A stretch of DNA of 64,000 nt from JACVRW01 sp963733885 (lineage in GTDB: Bacteria > Actinomycetota > Thermoleophilia > Solirubrobacterales > Thermoleophilaceae). The stretch covers positions 62,001 to 126,000 of the forward strand of contig CAVTES010000004.1 in NCBI GenBank assembly GCA_963733885.1, given 5' to 3'. A model generated the notes under the pieces. The model worked only from the letters and a program-made list of their open reading frames with translations, did no database searches and was not told the DNA's origin. The translations under genes were made by a program, and so were the position numbers. This document shows positions 62,473 through 64,000 of the stretch, in pieces (the stretch's first letter is position 1; every line of letters starts with the position of its first letter).

Positions 62473-63653
62473 GACCCCGACCCCGTGAGCACCGGCGCCG
62501 CCTCGTGCTCGATCGGGAGCCGGGCGCGGAGGGCGAACCACTCGCCCGACGGTCCGGCGTCCAGGAACCCGCCGTACAGCCTGGCCCTGTCCCTGAGCCC
62601 GGGCAGGCGGTCCGACGCGCCGCCCTCGCGGTCGTCGCGCACGCCGAGCACGAGCTCGCGCTCTCCGTAGCGGACGAGCACCTGGGCCTTGGAGGCGCCC
62701 TTCTCGGCAGCCGCCTCGAGCGCGTCCTGCACGATGCGGTACGCGGTGAGGTCGAGGCCGGGCGCGAGCGGGCGGGAATCCCCCTCCTCGCGCACCGTCA
62801 CGTCGAGGCCGCCTTCGCGCGCGAGTTCAACGAGCGCTTGGAGACGCCCCAGCCCTGGCTGTGGCGCCAGCTCGGGCGTGTCGCCGTCGCGCCGCAGCAC
62901 GCCGAGCAGCCGGCGCATCTCCACGAGCGCGTCGCGACCCGTCTCCTCGATCGCGGCGAAGGCGCGCTCTGCGCGCTCCGGCTCGCCGGCGGCGAGCACG
63001 CGCGGCACGGTCTCCGCCTGGACGACCATGGCGCTGACGCTGTTCGCGACCACGGCCTGGAGCTCCGAGGCGATCCGCTCGCGCTCGATCTCGACCGCAG
63101 TTCGGCCGCGATCCGCGCGCTGCCGCTCGATCTGCTCGGTTTTCTCCCGCAGCTCACTCTGCAGTCGTGCCCGGCTGCGCAGGGCGCGCCCGACGAGGGC
63201 GGGCAGGCTGAAGAGGAGGAAGAACCAGAAGAAGTACTCGGCACGCTCGAGCCCGCCCTCGACGGTCAGGGCGATCCCGCTTCCGACCATCACCACCGGG
63301 AACGCGATCCGGAACACCTGCGGATCCGCGTAGCGCCCGATCGAATAGAGCAGGAGCATCGCCGCGAGGAAGTGCACGGTCGTGTCCTGCGTGAGGAAGC
63401 CGCCGGCCACCGCCTGCAGCGCCGTCGGAACCGCGAACAGGACCGCGGCGACCAGCGGGGCGCGGCGCCGCCAGGCAATGGCCGACTGCGCCGCGATCCC
63501 GGCGGCGACGGTGACCGGGACGTTGTCGCCCCTCGAGGGCACCGTGAAGACCTCGATCACCGTGGCCACGACGAACAGCGCCGCCAGCGCGATGTCGGCG
63601 CGGAACGGGTCCATCGCCCGTACCCGCGCTTGCATGCTCCGCAGCCAGTTCAC
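62469..63653 (-). CDS. histidine-kinase-like membrane protein lacking catalytic residues (probable pseudokinase)
   Basis: This 394-residue protein, from GTG at 63653, is built like the next kinase: six hydrophobic segments, a coiled linker, a dimerisation helix pair and an ATPase-like domain. The phospho-accepting His is replaced by Gln (IASELQAVVANSVSAMVVQAE). The N box lacks its Asn (IVQDALEAAAEKGASKAQVLV), and DDG is replaced by DDREGG. It should not autophosphorylate. It may be a sensing or inhibitory partner in a heterodimer with the adjacent active kinase, with which it overlaps by 4 bp (inference). Confidence 0.85.
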   Translation of the reverse strand: MNWLRSMQARVRAMDPFRADIALAALFVVATVIEVFTVPSRGDNVPVTVAAGIAAQSAIAWRRRAPLVAAVLFAVPTALQAVAGGFLTQDTTVHFLAAMLLLYSIGRYADPQVFRIAFPVVMVGSGIALTVEGGLERAEYFFWFFLLFSLPALVGRALRSRARLQSELREKTEQIERQRADRGRTAVEIERERIASELQAVVANSVSAMVVQAETVPRVLAAGEPERAERAFAAIEETGRDALVEMRRLLGVLRRDGDTPELAPQPGLGRLQALVELAREGGLDVTVREEGDSRPLAPGLDLTAYRIVQDALEAAAEKGASKAQVLVRYGERELVLGVRDDREGGASDRLPGLRDRARLYGGFLDAGPSGEWFALRARLPIEHEAAPVLTGSGS

Positions 63654-63761
63654 GGGATCAAAGTACCTCCGGGGAGGCGCTCCGGCATCGTCCGAAAGGA
63701 TGACCCCAAATCCGCGTCCAGGCCGATGCGCCGCGGCGAGGGCGGTGGCAGTCTCGTCGCC

Positions 63762-64000
63762 ATGGCCGAGTGGACGACAAGCATGCAGGCAAACGCGCAC
63801 CCCGAGCAGGTGCTGGATGTGCTCACGGACCCCGACGCGATCCGGCGCTGGGCCCCGATCGACTTCGATGTCGAGGACCTCGACGGAGCACGGCTGGCCG
63901 CGGGCAGCACCGCGCGCGTGAGCGGCAAGCTGGCCGGTGTCCGGGTGGGCTTCGACGTGGAGGTCCACGCAGCCGACGAGGACGGTGTGGAGCTCACCGC
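63762..64000 (+). CDS. SRPBCC/polyketide-cyclase-like protein, partial
   Basis: The first 79 residues are visible from the ATG at 63762 before the window ends. They read AEWTTSMQANAHPEQVLDVLTDPDAIRRWAPIDFDVEDLDGARLAAGSTARVSGKLAGVRVGFDVEVHAADEDGVEL, a START-like helix-grip fold with the usual LTDPDAIRRWAP motif. It probably binds a hydrophobic ligand. The 108 bp between it and the pseudokinase gene form a divergent promoter region with no recognisable operator. Confidence 0.75.
   Translation, partial: MAEWTTSMQANAHPEQVLDVLTDPDAIRRWAPIDFDVEDLDGARLAAGSTARVSGKLAGVRVGFDVEVHAADEDGVELT

Overview
The window is very GC-rich (about 70% by eye), densely packed, and mostly single-copy chromosomal genes. 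Gene content and order (comF-hpf-secA-prfB, ftsEX-ctpA-rnr-smpB, a Vms1-type release-factor-like protein, PspC-kinase genes, several SigF/RpoD-type sigma factors) fit a Gram-positive-type actinobacterium. The class Thermoleophilia (Solirubrobacterales/Gaiellales side) is my best guess; this is inference, as no rRNA gene is present. I see no prophage, insertion sequence, CRISPR array or tRNA gene.

Layout. 1-2.6 kb: tail of a glycogen-debranching-type enzyme, an unknown coiled-coil protein and a SigB/SigF-type sigma factor. 2.6-9.7 kb: DUF72 and cupin proteins, a DrrAB-like ABC exporter with a divergent MarR repressor, a BON protein, a Vms1/eRF1-like protein and an RpoD-like sigma factor. 9.7-13.5 kb: a tightly overlapping operon AKR > VOC > FAD oxidoreductase > YbdK-type ligase. 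13.5-21.5 kb: two Tat-exported PhoX-type phosphatases around a methyltransferase, then an iron-uptake pair (EfeO-like lipoprotein, FTR1 permease) behind a DtxR/IdeR-like iron box. 21.5-27.1 kb: an amino-acid/2-oxoacid catabolic module (indolepyruvate:ferredoxin oxidoreductase, Leu/Glu-type dehydrogenase, FCD-GntR regulator). 27.1-30.0 kb: TetR regulator and MMPL exporter. 30.0-30.2 kb: a 160-nt imperfect hairpin. 30.3-33.6 kb: CDP-alcohol phosphatidyltransferase, zinc-ribbon protein, 5'-3' exonuclease and MFS transporter. 33.6-34.0 kb: tmRNA on the minus strand.

34-37.4 kb: an envelope-stress-like set (PspC/toastrack membrane protein, small membrane protein, PspC-histidine kinase, NarL-type regulator). 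37.4-42.6 kb: ftsE-ftsX-ctpA-rnr-smpB, so SmpB, RNase R and tmRNA, the partners in trans-translation, lie within 6 kb. 42.6-44.2 kb: a RibD-like reductase, then an XRE regulator and small membrane-protein gene associated with an unusual 37-39 bp repeat, one copy of which interrupts the membrane-protein gene. 44.2-48 kb: an unknown secreted protein, then nadA, nrtR and nadC for NAD synthesis. 48-52 kb: a diguanylate cyclase, FtsH, a GroES-like protein and Cu/Zn SOD. 52-58 kb: prfB, secA, a flavin-binding protein, hpf and comF. 58-64 kb: CtaG, a SnoaL-like protein, a eukaryote-type UGPase, a regulator with two kinases (one lacking its catalytic residues), and the start of an SRPBCC protein.

Six genes, including the essential prfB, carry seven apparent single-base frameshifts. 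Six of the seven are explained by one extra G/C beside a short G or C run. I read these mainly as sequence or assembly errors and annotate the genes across them. What stands out beyond ordinary annotation: the repeat array and its XRE gene, the 160-nt hairpin, the tmRNA with an atypical T-loop, the palindromic iron box with an EF-hand-bearing lipoprotein, and the kinase/pseudokinase pair.
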